Shown here: positions 1 through 6,049 of the stretch, piece by piece
Numbering within the stretch: position 1 is the stretch's first letter
How the letters are laid out: each line of letters opens with the position of its first letter
Assembly (NCBI GenBank): GCA_027366195.1
Contig: DAHXKW010000076.1
Span: 1-9,021 of the forward strand
DNA length: 9,021 nucleotides
Direction: 5' to 3'
From: Alphaproteobacteria bacterium
GTDB lineage: Bacteria; Pseudomonadota; Alphaproteobacteria; G02398745; G023898745
Position numbers and translations under genes: made by a program
The notes under the pieces: model-generated
Database searches by the model: none
What the model was told of the DNA's origin: nothing
The model's input: the letters and a program-made list of their open reading frames with translations, nothing else

Positions 1-141
1 CAGCGGCCGCATGAGGTGTTTAGTAGTAGTTTGTAAAATATTGTTTGACTTTAAAAAGAAACCATGAACAGAATACAGTGACTTGAGTTGGGACTCTCTT
101 AATTTCCACTTTCTGTTGTGGGAACGATGGGGGTCACTTCA
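1..141 (-). pseudogene. In-frame continuation of the kinase-like gene beyond a TGA
   Basis: Reading the minus strand through the TGA at 139-141, the same frame contains 46 further sense codons (SDPHRSHNRKW... to ...HLMRPL) with no stop before the window edge. The kinase-like N-lobe upstream has no C-lobe, so this stretch may be the remainder of a longer gene broken by a nonsense mutation. An open run of this length also arises by chance fairly often in such DNA. The segment could instead be a 3' untranslated region. An 8-base GCGGCCGC (NotI-type) palindrome lies at 3-10. Confidence 0.3.
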
Positions 142-600
142 GTAATTTTCTGGATCAATTGGCTTGGTTTTTAAAAATTGAGATTGTTCTCGCACCATTT
201 TTGCCAGATCTTTCCCGGGTTCTTGAGGGCTGATTTGTACCCAATATTCCTTACCATGCCGTGACAAATCATCAATTAAAACTGTTGGTACGATATAACG
301 TTCACACCCTAATGCTTTATACAAGTCATAACAAAAAAACTCGTTTTCTGGGCGTTCATCTTGCTTTTTTTCAAGAACCTTAAAATAGAGTCCAGCATAA
401 GAACCAGTCCCAGGTTGCGTATAGTGCGATCCTCCTTTTGGTATAGGGCGTTCTAACATACTGAAAAGATCGCTCTTCTTAAGAATATATGGTCGAGAAG
501 GTGACGTATGATGTGCTGGCATAATCACATCAATAGAATCTGCAGTATCTGTGAACCGATAAACCCGGTCACTACAGATCAGCAAAAGAAGATAAAACAT
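139..600 (-). CDS. Putative kinase-like (PI3/4-kinase/HipA-type N-lobe) protein, possibly truncated
   Basis: Encodes 153 aa from ATG at 600, preceded by a GAGGG-type SD about 7 nt upstream. A GTG at 654 would add 18 residues but has no evident SD. The product starts with a short hydrophobic stretch (residues 2-9). Residues 64-70 (GTGSYAG) resemble a glycine-rich loop, followed by YFK (Lys74), an acidic segment with Glu85 and Glu87 before a helix (FFCYDLYKALG), a VPT at 104-106 and a VQISPQEPG stretch near 121-129. This order resembles the N-lobe of PI3/4-kinase- or HipA-like folds (loop, Lys, Glu helix, 'vP.T', then a Q-containing hinge). No catalytic DRH/N or DxD segment is present, so it is not a complete kinase. 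The frame downstream of the TGA stays open to the window edge (see the pseudogene entry). It is divergent from the regulator array. The reading frame is likely real; the kinase assignment is tentative. Confidence 0.55.
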   Translation of the reverse strand: MFYLLLLICSDRVYRFTDTADSIDVIMPAHHTSPSRPYILKKSDLFSMLERPIPKGGSHYTQPGTGSYAGLYFKVLEKKQDERPENEFFCYDLYKALGCERYIVPTVLIDDLSRHGKEYWVQISPQEPGKDLAKMVREQSQFLKTKPIDPENY

Positions 601-674
601 TTTCTTCCCTCTTAAATCCACTCTGAACTCCCTCAGTGTGTACGATTCTTTCACTTGTTGAATGCGTAAAAAAT

Positions 675-700
675 ACTGATTTTTCTACTGAGATATCAGT
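675..700. promoter_or_regulatory. Clustered ACTGA/TCAGT half-sites, possible operator
   Basis: ACTGAT at 675-680, and a perfect dyad ACTGA-GATA-TCAGT at 687-700. The right-hand ATCAGT pairs with either left copy, so alternative dyads exist. It lies 75-100 bp upstream of the minus-strand start and overlaps a TTGACT -35-like hexamer read on the minus strand. That would suit a repressor or activator site for the divergent gene. No binding protein can be assigned. Confidence 0.25.
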
Positions 701-798
701 CAACCCTCTTTGAAATCAAATAATAAGGACTCTATTTATGAACTATTCGGCTTTTTCATAATTATCTTCTAGCACGTGTAATAGTCTAAAAATCTTCG

Positions 799-814
799 AG
801 AATCGTAGTATTCT
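799..814. promoter_or_regulatory. AGAAT-N6-ATTCT dyad, possible operator
   Basis: A perfect inverted repeat with 5-bp arms (AGAAT at 799-803, ATTCT at 810-814) and a 6-bp centre, in the region between divergent transcription units. LuxR-type regulators often bind short dyads of roughly this size, so the array products are candidate binders. A 5-bp arm dyad can occur by chance. Confidence 0.2.
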
Positions 815-843
815 TATCTCGTAACGACATTAATCTAGCCAAT

Positions 844-869
844 AAACACCCCCTATTTTCGGGGGTATT
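844..869. terminator. Strong GC hairpin upstream of the array (terminator or attenuator-like)
   Basis: ACCCCC (848-853) pairs perfectly with GGGGGT (861-866) around a 7-nt loop, with AA/TT flanks (845-846 and 868-869) outside a C/A mismatch. No run of T follows on the plus strand; on the minus strand a weak TGTTTATT follows. It lies upstream of both neighbouring genes, where a terminator has no obvious client, so it may be an attenuator in the array leader or a repeat copy. It matches the hairpin at 6789-6814 at 22 of 26 positions. Confidence 0.5.
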
Positions 870-870
870 C

Positions 871-1035
871 ATGATGGTGATTTTATGTCAAGAATTGCAT
901 AGTGAGGCGAAGGGTGACCAGATTAAAGTTTACAGGCAAATTGTTTGTAGAATTTTTAATTGCTTTAACGTTGTCAAAGCATACCGAAAGGCGTACCTTG
1001 ATGACGAGATAAGTGGAGTATCACTCAACAAGTGA
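871..1035 (+). CDS. Possible 54-aa leader peptide ORF
   Basis: An open frame of 54 codons from ATG at 871 (an ATG-ATG pair) to TGA at 1033-1035. It begins five bases after the GGGGGT arm of the upstream hairpin. Its stop codon overlaps the TGAGGT SD of the first array gene, whose ATG is at 1043, so translation would be coupled. The product begins MMVILCQELHSE and is basic in the middle, with no motif I recognise. Coupling and position favour a real small gene or leader ORF, but the only SD candidate lies inside the hairpin and a run of this length can occur by chance. Confidence 0.3.
   Translation: MMVILCQELHSEAKGDQIKVYRQIVCRIFNCFNVVKAYRKAYLDDEISGVSLNK
941..969 (+). promoter_or_regulatory. 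Weak sigma70-like promoter candidate for the array
   Basis: TTGTTT (941-946) and TTTAAC (964-969) are separated by 17 nt and give a partial match to -35/-10 boxes. Transcription from here would start about 65 nt upstream of the first array ATG and skip the start of the 871-1035 ORF. Another -35-like TTGTCA occurs at 971-976 without a good -10. Both are weak. Confidence 0.2.
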
Positions 1036-1042
1036 GGTCAGA

Positions 1043-1741
1043 ATGGATGTTCTGCAAAATACCCTAGTGCAAATTCACAATGGGCAAACTCATATTGGGG
1101 AGTACCTGAGTTTTATTTTTCAAAACCTGCCCGTTAGTATTTTTTGGAAAGATTTAAATTCTGTTTATATGGGTTGTAATCAGCACATGGTGGAATTGTT
1201 TAATCGGACAGATTCCGATGAAATAACAAATAAGACAGATTTTGATTTTTGCTGGAACGAAAAAGATGCAGAATTTTACGTAACATGTGACCAAGAAATA
1301 CGGACAAACAATCAACCTAAATTCAATATTGTTGAAAAAGTTCAGCATGTTGATGGGACATATACAGTCATGTCTACGACGAAAATACCTGTCTACGATG
1401 TTGAAAAAAGCTTTGTAGGTGTTGCAGGTTTTTCTATACCAATCAGTACAGGGCTAGCAAATACAGCGCATTATCACCTTATAAATATGACGCATACTTT
1501 TGCTAAGGAAAATAATTATTACATGCTTGTCAACACGCAAATAATACATCTAACAGCAAGGCAAGCAGAGTGTTTGACACATTTGTCCATGGGTAAAACA
1601 GTTAAACAAATCGCGAATATGCTGGGGTGTGCAAATTCTACGATCGAAGATCATATTGGCTGTTTGAAAAGAAAGCTGAGTGTTTATTCTACAGATGCCC
1701 TCATTAATTGTTTTTGGGAGAATCCTATCAAATGGTTTTAA
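1043..1741 (+). CDS. PAS-LuxR transcriptional regulator, array member 1 (subclass A)
   Basis: A 232-aa one-component regulator. The N-terminal signature IHNGQTHIGEYLS spans residues 11-23. A PAS domain follows at about 28-133, with FWKDLNSVYMGCNQ at 34-47 and the late strand VGVAGF at 125-130. A linker ending NNYYMLV leads to a LuxR/GerE-type helix-turn-helix at about 168-212 (LTARQAECL, GKTVKQIANML, then recognition helix NSTIEDHIG). The tail is FWENPIKWF. The start is ATG 1043, with SD TGAGGT at 1033-1038 and the same distance to IHNG as in its paralogues; a GTG at 1013 would add 10 residues without support. PAS domains bind small ligands or cofactors; which one is not visible here. No receiver domain or membrane segment is present, so it should be cytoplasmic. 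It is closest to member 3 in the PAS and linker. Its terminal codons AAA TGG do not form an SD, and member 2 carries its own. Confidence 0.9.
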   Translation: MDVLQNTLVQIHNGQTHIGEYLSFIFQNLPVSIFWKDLNSVYMGCNQHMVELFNRTDSDEITNKTDFDFCWNEKDAEFYVTCDQEIRTNNQPKFNIVEKVQHVDGTYTVMSTTKIPVYDVEKSFVGVAGFSIPISTGLANTAHYHLINMTHTFAKENNYYMLVNTQIIHLTARQAECLTHLSMGKTVKQIANMLGCANSTIEDHIGCLKRKLSVYSTDALINCFWENPIKWF

Positions 1742-1745
1742 TCAT

Positions 1746-1758
1746 GGAGGATAGCATG
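1746..1758 (+). promoter_or_regulatory. Independent SD (GGAGG) of array member 2
   Basis: GGAGG at 1746-1750 lies 5 nt before ATG 1756 and sits inside the alternative start codon context at 1744. It favours 1756 as the real start. It appears where member 1 lacks the AGGTGG ending used elsewhere in the array. Confidence 0.6.
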
Positions 1759-2472
1759 TTATCACAAGATACAGCATTAGGCGTGCTTGAACAGATTCAT
1801 CAAGGTCAGATGCACATGGGAGAACATCTTTCCTTGAGCTTTCAACGATTACCGATTGGCGTTTTTTGGCAAAGCAAGTTTCCCATCATCATGCAAGGCT
1901 GTAATCAGGTTGATGCTGATTTGTTATCTCTGACTTATCCTGAACAAATTATAAATAGGAGTATGTTTGAAATATGTCCTAAAGAATCAGATGCTCTTGC
2001 CGCGATACGTGATCATGAGAATGTCATTGCTACAGGCAAGCCACGATTTAACGATATCAGAACATATCATCACAAAAATGGGAATTGTTCTTTGCTGTGT
2101 ATTACAAGGATTCCTATGTATGATCCAGATGACAATATAGTTGGTGTAGCAGGATTTTTCCATGATATTTCTTTCGTGCGTCAATTATCTCAGATGACAG
2201 CTCAAACTATGGTGAATCTTCCACGTACTTTCCCAAAAACAAAATACTATTATATAACTGTAGAAAAAGAAACCGTGCGTCTAAGTGCAAGACAAGCGGA
2301 GTGTTTAACGTATTTGGCTACTGGAAAAACGGTTAAGGAAATTGCAAATCTATTAGGATGTGCGCGATCTACAGTAGAAGATCATTTGACAAGTCTCAAA
2401 TCAAAATTGGGAATGTCTACAACTTCTGCCTTAATTAATTGTTTTTGGTGCAACCCAATAAGGTGGTTTTGA
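1756..2472 (+). CDS. PAS-LuxR transcriptional regulator, array member 2 (subclass C)
   Basis: A 238-aa regulator with the array architecture: IHQGQMHMGEHLS at 14-26, PAS at about 31-135, LuxR-type helix-turn-helix at about 176-218 (LSARQAECL, GKTVKEIANLL, RSTVEDHLT) and tail FWCNPIRWF. It carries the subclass C pocket features GCNQVDAD (48-55) and PRFNDIRTYHH (96-106), shared with member 7 and partly member 8. The otherwise conserved WKD is WQS here (38-40), so its pocket may differ. An upstream in-frame ATG at 1744 would add MEDS; member 8 has a similar MENH extension, so this longer start cannot be excluded, but the SD favours 1756. The gap from member 1 is 14 nt. The stop TGA overlaps the start of member 3 by 1 nt. 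Confidence 0.88.
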   Translation: MLSQDTALGVLEQIHQGQMHMGEHLSLSFQRLPIGVFWQSKFPIIMQGCNQVDADLLSLTYPEQIINRSMFEICPKESDALAAIRDHENVIATGKPRFNDIRTYHHKNGNCSLLCITRIPMYDPDDNIVGVAGFFHDISFVRQLSQMTAQTMVNLPRTFPKTKYYYITVEKETVRLSARQAECLTYLATGKTVKEIANLLGCARSTVEDHLTSLKSKLGMSTTSALINCFWCNPIRWF

Positions 2473-2474
2473 TG
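2461..2474 (+). promoter_or_regulatory. SD of array member 3 encoded in the C-terminal codons of member 2
   Basis: AGGTGG (2461-2466) is both the Arg-Trp codon pair of the RWF tail of member 2 and an SD 5 nt before ATG 2472, which overlaps the TGA stop by 1 nt. Confidence 0.6.
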
Positions 2475-3179
2475 ATGCAACAAGATATGACTATTAATCT
2501 TTTGAAACAAATTCACAATGGAAAAACACATTTAGGTGAGTATTTAGGCGCACTTTTCCATGATTTGCCAATTGGTGTATTTTGGAAAAATAGAGATTCT
2601 GCGCTTCAGGGCTGTAACCAGCGTGTAGCTGAAGCATTTGATGTGCTAGAACCAGGAGAACTACTTGGTAAAAATGATTTCGAAATTTGTTGGAACGAAT
2701 CAGATGCAAAATTTTTTATTGAAACTGATCAAGAAGTACAGAGAAATAATCAGCCAAAATTTAATATTATTGAACAAATTCATCACGCTAATGGACGTTC
2801 TTCTACCATCTGTACAACAAAATTTCCGGTTTATGATGCTCTGAAAAATATTATTGGTACAACAGGTTTTTGGATACCGATCGACATAAATTTAACCAAT
2901 TTAATGCACTCCTATCTTAGAAATATTGCACATGTTTTTAGAAAAGAAAATAATTATTACATGATTATAGATACTCAAATAGTACATCTAACGGCAAGGC
3001 AGGCAGAATGTTTGGTTCATCTGTCTATGGGGAAAACCATCAAACAAATTGCGAATATGCTTGATTGTGCAAATTCTACCATAGAAGATCATATATTTCG
3101 TCTCAAACAGAAATTAGGTGTTTATACAACACCATCTTTAATTGATTGCTTTTGGCAAAATCCAATAAGGTGGTTTTAA
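2472..3179 (+). CDS. PAS-LuxR transcriptional regulator, array member 3 (subclass A)
   Basis: A 235-aa regulator: IHNGKTHLGEYLG at 14-26, PAS at about 31-134 (FWKNRDSALQGCNQ at 37-50; NNQPKFNIIEQIHH at 92-105; IIGTTGF at 127-133), linker ending KENNYYMII, LuxR-type helix-turn-helix at about 173-215 (LTARQAECL, GKTIKQIANML, NSTIEDHIF) and tail FWQNPIRWF. The NNQPKFNI segment, the NNYYM strand and the CANSTIEDHI recognition helix are nearly the same as in member 1, so the two look like the most recent duplicates or have exchanged sequence. The start ATG 2472 overlaps the preceding TGA by 1 nt; a second ATG follows immediately at 2475. Stop and next start overlap as TAATG. Confidence 0.9.
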   Translation: MMQQDMTINLLKQIHNGKTHLGEYLGALFHDLPIGVFWKNRDSALQGCNQRVAEAFDVLEPGELLGKNDFEICWNESDAKFFIETDQEVQRNNQPKFNIIEQIHHANGRSSTICTTKFPVYDALKNIIGTTGFWIPIDINLTNLMHSYLRNIAHVFRKENNYYMIIDTQIVHLTARQAECLVHLSMGKTIKQIANMLDCANSTIEDHIFRLKQKLGVYTTPSLIDCFWQNPIRWF

Positions 3180-3181
3180 TG
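3168..3181 (+). promoter_or_regulatory. SD of array member 4 encoded in the C-terminal codons of member 3
   Basis: AGGTGG (3168-3173) encodes the Arg-Trp of the member 3 tail and lies 5 nt before ATG 3179, which overlaps the TAA stop by 1 nt. Confidence 0.6.
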
Positions 3182-3895
3182 ATGCAACAAAACGTACCTC
3201 TCGGAATTTTAGAGCAAATTCATGATGGACAGACGCATATAGGCGAATATCTCAGTCTAATCTTTCAAAATAGAGATGTGTTCGTGTGGTGGAAAGATAT
3301 TAATTCTATTTGGCAAGGAGCCAATCAATTGATGGCGGATTTTTGGAAAATATCTTATCCAGAAGATATGATTGGTCTAACTGATTTTGATTTTGCATAT
3401 CGGGAATCAGATGCCGAAATTTATAGACTTAATGATCAAAATATAATTCAGAGTAATGAGGCGAAACTAAAATTTGATTTAATTGAACCAAAGCATTGCA
3501 AAGATGGAGAAATTGTTTTAGCAAATGTCACTAAAATGCCAGTTTACAAGAATGGACAAATAATAGGTACAGTTGGCTTCGAATCGATTGTACCATCAAA
3601 AAATACAGATTATTGTTTGGTAATTAATCATTTAAAGGAAATAGCACCAACATTTCAAAAAGAAAAACGTTATTTTATTATTCTCGATGAGAAAACAGAA
3701 TCTTTAACATCTAAACAAGCAAGTTGTTTAACGTATTTATCTATGGGGAAAACAGTCAAGCAAATAGCTAACCTTCTTGATTGCTCCACCTATAACATTG
3801 AAGATTATATCATTCGACTCAAACAAAAACTTGGCGTATACACAACCGCAGCTCTTATCGACTGTTTTTGGAATAATCCAATAAGGTGGTTTTAA
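3179..3895 (+). CDS. PAS-LuxR transcriptional regulator, array member 4 (subclass B)
   Basis: A 238-aa regulator: IHDGQTHIGEYLS at 14-26, PAS at about 31-135, LuxR-type helix-turn-helix at about 176-218 and tail FWNNPIRWF. The PAS is subclass B: VWWKDINSIWQGANQ at 36-50 has an extra Trp before WKD, Trp in place of the variable aromatic or hydrophobic residue, and Ala where subclasses A and C have Cys (GCN becomes GAN). The segment EAKLKFDLIEP carries a two-residue insertion relative to the PKFNIIE of members 5 and 6. The recognition helix is STYNIEDYI, with Asn where most members have Thr. Its 3' part shares a 27-nt identical tract with member 8 and a 26-nt tract with member 6. Member 5 starts 1 nt after its stop. 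Confidence 0.9.
   Translation: MMQQNVPLGILEQIHDGQTHIGEYLSLIFQNRDVFVWWKDINSIWQGANQLMADFWKISYPEDMIGLTDFDFAYRESDAEIYRLNDQNIIQSNEAKLKFDLIEPKHCKDGEIVLANVTKMPVYKNGQIIGTVGFESIVPSKNTDYCLVINHLKEIAPTFQKEKRYFIILDEKTESLTSKQASCLTYLSMGKTVKQIANLLDCSTYNIEDYIIRLKQKLGVYTTAALIDCFWNNPIRWF
3814..3840 (+). repeat. 27-nt tract identical to 6704-6730 (members 4 and 8)
   Basis: A tract from TCGACTC to GGCGTATA, coding for RLKQKLGV within the helix-turn-helix end, is identical in members 4 and 8. Neighbouring positions differ at synonymous sites. Such long exact identity between paralogues that are otherwise diverged suggests a recent exchange. Confidence 0.6.
3851..3876 (+). repeat. 26-nt tract identical to 5258-5283 (members 4 and 6)
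   Basis: The tract coding for ALIDCFWN (from GCTCTTATC to GGAATAA) is identical in members 4 and 6 and flanked by single-base differences. It covers the conserved C-terminal tail. Confidence 0.6.
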
Positions 3896-3899
3896 TATG
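3884..3899 (+). promoter_or_regulatory. SD of array member 5 encoded in the C-terminal codons of member 4
   Basis: AGGTGG (3884-3889) encodes the Arg-Trp of the member 4 tail. ATG 3897 follows 7 nt later, and a second ATG follows at 3900. There is no stop/start overlap here: 1 nt separates TAA from ATG. Confidence 0.6.
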
Positions 3900-4598
3900 A
3901 TGCACACAAATTCGATCATTGGTACTTTAAACCAGATCCACAACGGAGAAACACATATTGGAGAATATTTGAGCCTAATATTCAGGGGAAGCAATTTTTT
4001 GGTTTGGTGGAAGGATAAGAATTCTATTTGGCAAGGCGCAAATCAACTCGTTGCTGATTTTTTAGATCAATCTTACCCAGAAGAATTAATTGGTAAAAAT
4101 GACTTTGACCTGTCTTCTGAAGATTCCGCCGAACTTTATATAGCCAATGATCAAGACGTTATAAACACTGGCCAACCTAAATTTAACATTATCGAATCAC
4201 ATGAACATACGGCCAGTGAAAGATTTTTGTTGCATGTTACAAAAATGCCAGTCTACAAGAATGACGGTATTGTTGGTACCGTTGGATTTGGTACTGTACA
4301 ACCATATCTTGCTTGTTGTTCCAAGAATAATTACATGAGAGATTTACAGCGAATATTTCAATCCAGAAACAATTATTTCCTAGTGGCTAACAACAAAACT
4401 TTTCGGTTAACAGCAAAGCAAGCAGCATGTTTAACCTATTTATCTATAGGAAAAACACCAGGGCAAATTGCTGATACTTTGGATTGTTCTGTGATTGTGG
4501 TGAATGAACATATAGACTACCTAAAGAAAAAATTGAAAGTACCGTCCATTACCAAACTCATTGAGAGTTTTTGGCAAAATCCGATTAGGTGGTTCTAA
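3897..4598 (+). CDS. PAS-LuxR transcriptional regulator, array member 5 (subclass B, divergent HTH)
   Basis: A 233-aa regulator: IHNGETHIGEYLS at 14-26, PAS at about 31-132 (VWWKDKNSIWQGANQ at 36-50; VTKMPVY at 114-120; IVGTVGF at 125-131), LuxR-type helix-turn-helix at about 171-213 and tail FWQNPIRWF. The helix-turn-helix is the most divergent of the eight: GKTPGQIADTL replaces GKTVKQIA..L (a Pro-Gly inside helix 2), and the recognition helix reads SVIVVNEHID where others have (S/N)T(V/I)EDHI. The downstream YTTxALIDCFW is also changed (VPSITKLIESFW). It may bind a different site, or bind DNA poorly and act as a dimer partner. The reading frame is intact. Stop and next start overlap as TAATG. 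Confidence 0.88.
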   Translation: MMHTNSIIGTLNQIHNGETHIGEYLSLIFRGSNFLVWWKDKNSIWQGANQLVADFLDQSYPEELIGKNDFDLSSEDSAELYIANDQDVINTGQPKFNIIESHEHTASERFLLHVTKMPVYKNDGIVGTVGFGTVQPYLACCSKNNYMRDLQRIFQSRNNYFLVANNKTFRLTAKQAACLTYLSIGKTPGQIADTLDCSVIVVNEHIDYLKKKLKVPSITKLIESFWQNPIRWF

Positions 4599-4600
4599 TG
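4587..4600 (+). promoter_or_regulatory. SD of array member 6 encoded in the C-terminal codons of member 5
   Basis: AGGTGG (4587-4592) encodes the Arg-Trp of the member 5 tail and lies 5 nt before ATG 4598, which overlaps the TAA stop by 1 nt. Confidence 0.6.
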
Positions 4601-5305
4601 AGGCAGCAGGGTGTGGCCATGAGTATTCTTAATCAGATTCACGGAGGGAATATTCATATTGGTGAATATCTTAGTGCTATTTTTGACAATACTGATATTA
4701 CTGTATGGTGGAAAGACAAAAATTCTGTTTGGCAAGGAGCTAATCATACGCTTATACGTTTGTTAGGGTTAAAACACTCAGAAGAAGTGATTGGCAAGAA
4801 TGATTTTGATTTATGTTCAGAAGAAGCTGCACAAGTTCATATGACAAATGATCATGATGTAACAACAAACGGGGTTCCCAAAATTAATATTATTGAACCA
4901 GAAGGACGTAAGGGAGGTGAAAAGTTTTTAATAAATGTTACCAAAATACCTGTCTATGATCATGGGGATGTAGTGGGTACAGTCGGATTTGGATCGATTC
5001 TACAACATAAATTTGATTACTATCGAGCAAATAATTATCTTAAAAATTTTTATCAAACATCCTACCCTGGGAAACATTTTTTCATTATCACGGACAACAA
5101 GACAGTTCGCTTGAGAGAACGTCAAGCTGAAGTTTTAACACATTTATCCATGGGAAAAACAGTTAAACAAATAGCGAGTCTTCTTGACTGTTCTACTTAC
5201 AACATTGAGGATCATATTGATCGGCTTAAAGATAAGCTAGGCGTATATACAACTGCCGCTCTTATCGACTGTTTTTGGAATAACCCAATCCGATGGTTTG
5301 AATAA
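4598..5305 (+). CDS. PAS-LuxR transcriptional regulator, array member 6 (subclass B)
   Basis: A 235-aa regulator: IHGGNIHIGEYLS at 14-26, PAS at about 31-132 (VWWKDKNSVWQGANH at 36-50; GVPKINIIEPEG; VVGTVGF at 125-131), LuxR-type helix-turn-helix at about 172-214 (LRERQAEVL, GKTVKQIASLL, STYNIEDHID) and tail FWNNPIRWFE. It is the only member with one residue (Glu) after the RWF tail, and the only one with Val instead of Cys in RQAECL. The recognition helix matches that of member 4. The start overlaps the TAA of member 5 by 1 nt; an in-frame ATG at 4619 (MSIL) is a less likely start. The tail codons are CGA TGG, not AGG TGG, and member 7 has its own GGGAGG SD. Confidence 0.9.
   Translation: MRQQGVAMSILNQIHGGNIHIGEYLSAIFDNTDITVWWKDKNSVWQGANHTLIRLLGLKHSEEVIGKNDFDLCSEEAAQVHMTNDHDVTTNGVPKINIIEPEGRKGGEKFLINVTKIPVYDHGDVVGTVGFGSILQHKFDYYRANNYLKNFYQTSYPGKHFFIITDNKTVRLRERQAEVLTHLSMGKTVKQIASLLDCSTYNIEDHIDRLKDKLGVYTTAALIDCFWNNPIRWFE
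5258..5283 (+). repeat. 26-nt tract identical to 3851-3876 (members 6 and 4)
   Basis: This is the second copy of the ALIDCFWN-coding tract described at 3851-3876. Confidence 0.6.
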
Positions 5306-5319
5306 GGGAGGAAGATATG
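5305..5319 (+). promoter_or_regulatory. Independent SD (GGGAGG) of array member 7
   Basis: GGGAGG at 5306-5311 lies 5 nt before ATG 5317. It is one of the strongest SDs in the window, and it appears where the upstream tail codons (CGA TGG) no longer form one. Confidence 0.7.
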
Positions 5320-6045
5320 TTGCAACAAAATGCATCTTTCGAAATTTTACAGCAAATCCATAATGGCGAAACACACATGGGAGAATATCTCAGTCTGCTT
5401 TTTAAAGATATGCCTATAGCTGTCTGTTGGAAAGATCTGAACTCTGTGCATTTGGGATGTAACCAGGTGGATGCTGACATGTGTGGTTTATCCCATGTTG
5501 ATGAGATGATTGGCAAAACGGATTTTGATGTCTGCCGGAAAGAAGAAGATGCTATAGCCGTACGTACCGATGATCAAATGGTTATTAGTACAGGTATTCC
5601 TCGTTTTAACGATATCAGAACTTACCATCATCGGGACGGGCAGTGTTCTTTAATGTCTGTAACAAAACTGCCTACGTATAATCGCAATAAGGAAATCACG
5701 GGTGTCACTGGATTTTTTAGTATCACACCACTTTCAAAACGATCTACCAAGATAGGCTATTTACGTATTGCTGACTTTTGTAGAAATGATTTAAAGCAAT
5801 GTTTTCAAAATGGATGCAATTATTTTATAGTTGTGAATTCCCAAACTATAAATCTTACTGCAAGACAGGCTGAGTGTTTGACTTGCCTTGCTATGAGAAA
5901 AACCATCAAACAAGTTGCAAGTACTCTCGATTGTTCAACCACAACAGTAGAAGATCACATTGATAGATTAAAATCTAAGCTCGGTGTATGTACAACCTCT
6001 GGGCTAATTGATCGTTTTTGGTCCAACCCAATCCGGTGGTTTTAA
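5317..6045 (+). CDS. PAS-LuxR transcriptional regulator, array member 7 (subclass C)
   Basis: A 242-aa regulator: IHNGETHMGEYLS at 14-26, PAS at about 31-137 (VCWKDLNSVHLGCNQVDAD at 36-54; PRFNDIRTYHHRDGQCSL at 95-112; ITGVTGFF at 127-134), LuxR-type helix-turn-helix at about 180-222 (LTARQAECL, KTIKQVASTL, STTTVEDHID) and tail FWSNPIRWF. It is cysteine-rich. The Gly of the conserved (M/I/V/T)GKT turn is Arg here (MRKT, 193-196), unusual for a LuxR-type helix-turn-helix, and IDCFW is IDRFW. It shares its PAS class with member 2. The linker is longer than in subclass B. The tail codons CGG TGG still give a weak GGTGG, and member 8 also has its own GGAG. Confidence 0.9.
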   Translation: MLQQNASFEILQQIHNGETHMGEYLSLLFKDMPIAVCWKDLNSVHLGCNQVDADMCGLSHVDEMIGKTDFDVCRKEEDAIAVRTDDQMVISTGIPRFNDIRTYHHRDGQCSLMSVTKLPTYNRNKEITGVTGFFSITPLSKRSTKIGYLRIADFCRNDLKQCFQNGCNYFIVVNSQTINLTARQAECLTCLAMRKTIKQVASTLDCSTTTVEDHIDRLKSKLGVCTTSGLIDRFWSNPIRWF

Positions 6046-6049
6046 TGAT

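Larger units (their letters stand above)
601..870. other. Intergenic region between the minus-strand gene and the array
   Basis: No gene is evident from 601 to 870, apart from the unlikely GTG extension of the kinase-like gene. The region contains a cluster of ACTGA/TCAGT half-sites at 675-700, a dyad at 799-814 and a GC-rich hairpin at 848-866. On the minus strand a TTGACT (703 down to 698) resembles a -35 box for the kinase-like gene, but I find no good -10 at the right distance. Confidence 0.5.

Noticed and set aside
139..141. TGA reassigned to Trp, explaining the open frame beyond
   Set aside because: Members 2 and 8 end at TGA directly after the conserved RWF/KWF tail, so TGA acts as a stop in this genome.
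1154..1348. Minus-strand ORF opposite array member 1
   Set aside because: It is antisense to conserved PAS codons, has no SD, and its product is low in recognisable features.
1987..2184. Minus-strand ORF opposite array member 2
   Set aside because: It is a shadow of conserved PAS codons with no independent support.
2494..2709. Minus-strand ORF opposite array member 3
   Set aside because: It is antisense to the conserved N-terminal and PAS region, and similar shadows recur in paralogues.
3737..3994. Minus-strand ORF spanning the member 4/5 junction
   Set aside because: It crosses a conserved helix-turn-helix, stop codon and next start, and a comparable shadow exists at 5262-5516.
5262..5516. 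Minus-strand ORF spanning the member 6/7 junction
   Set aside because: It is a shadow of the conserved tail and N-terminal signature, as at 3737-3994.
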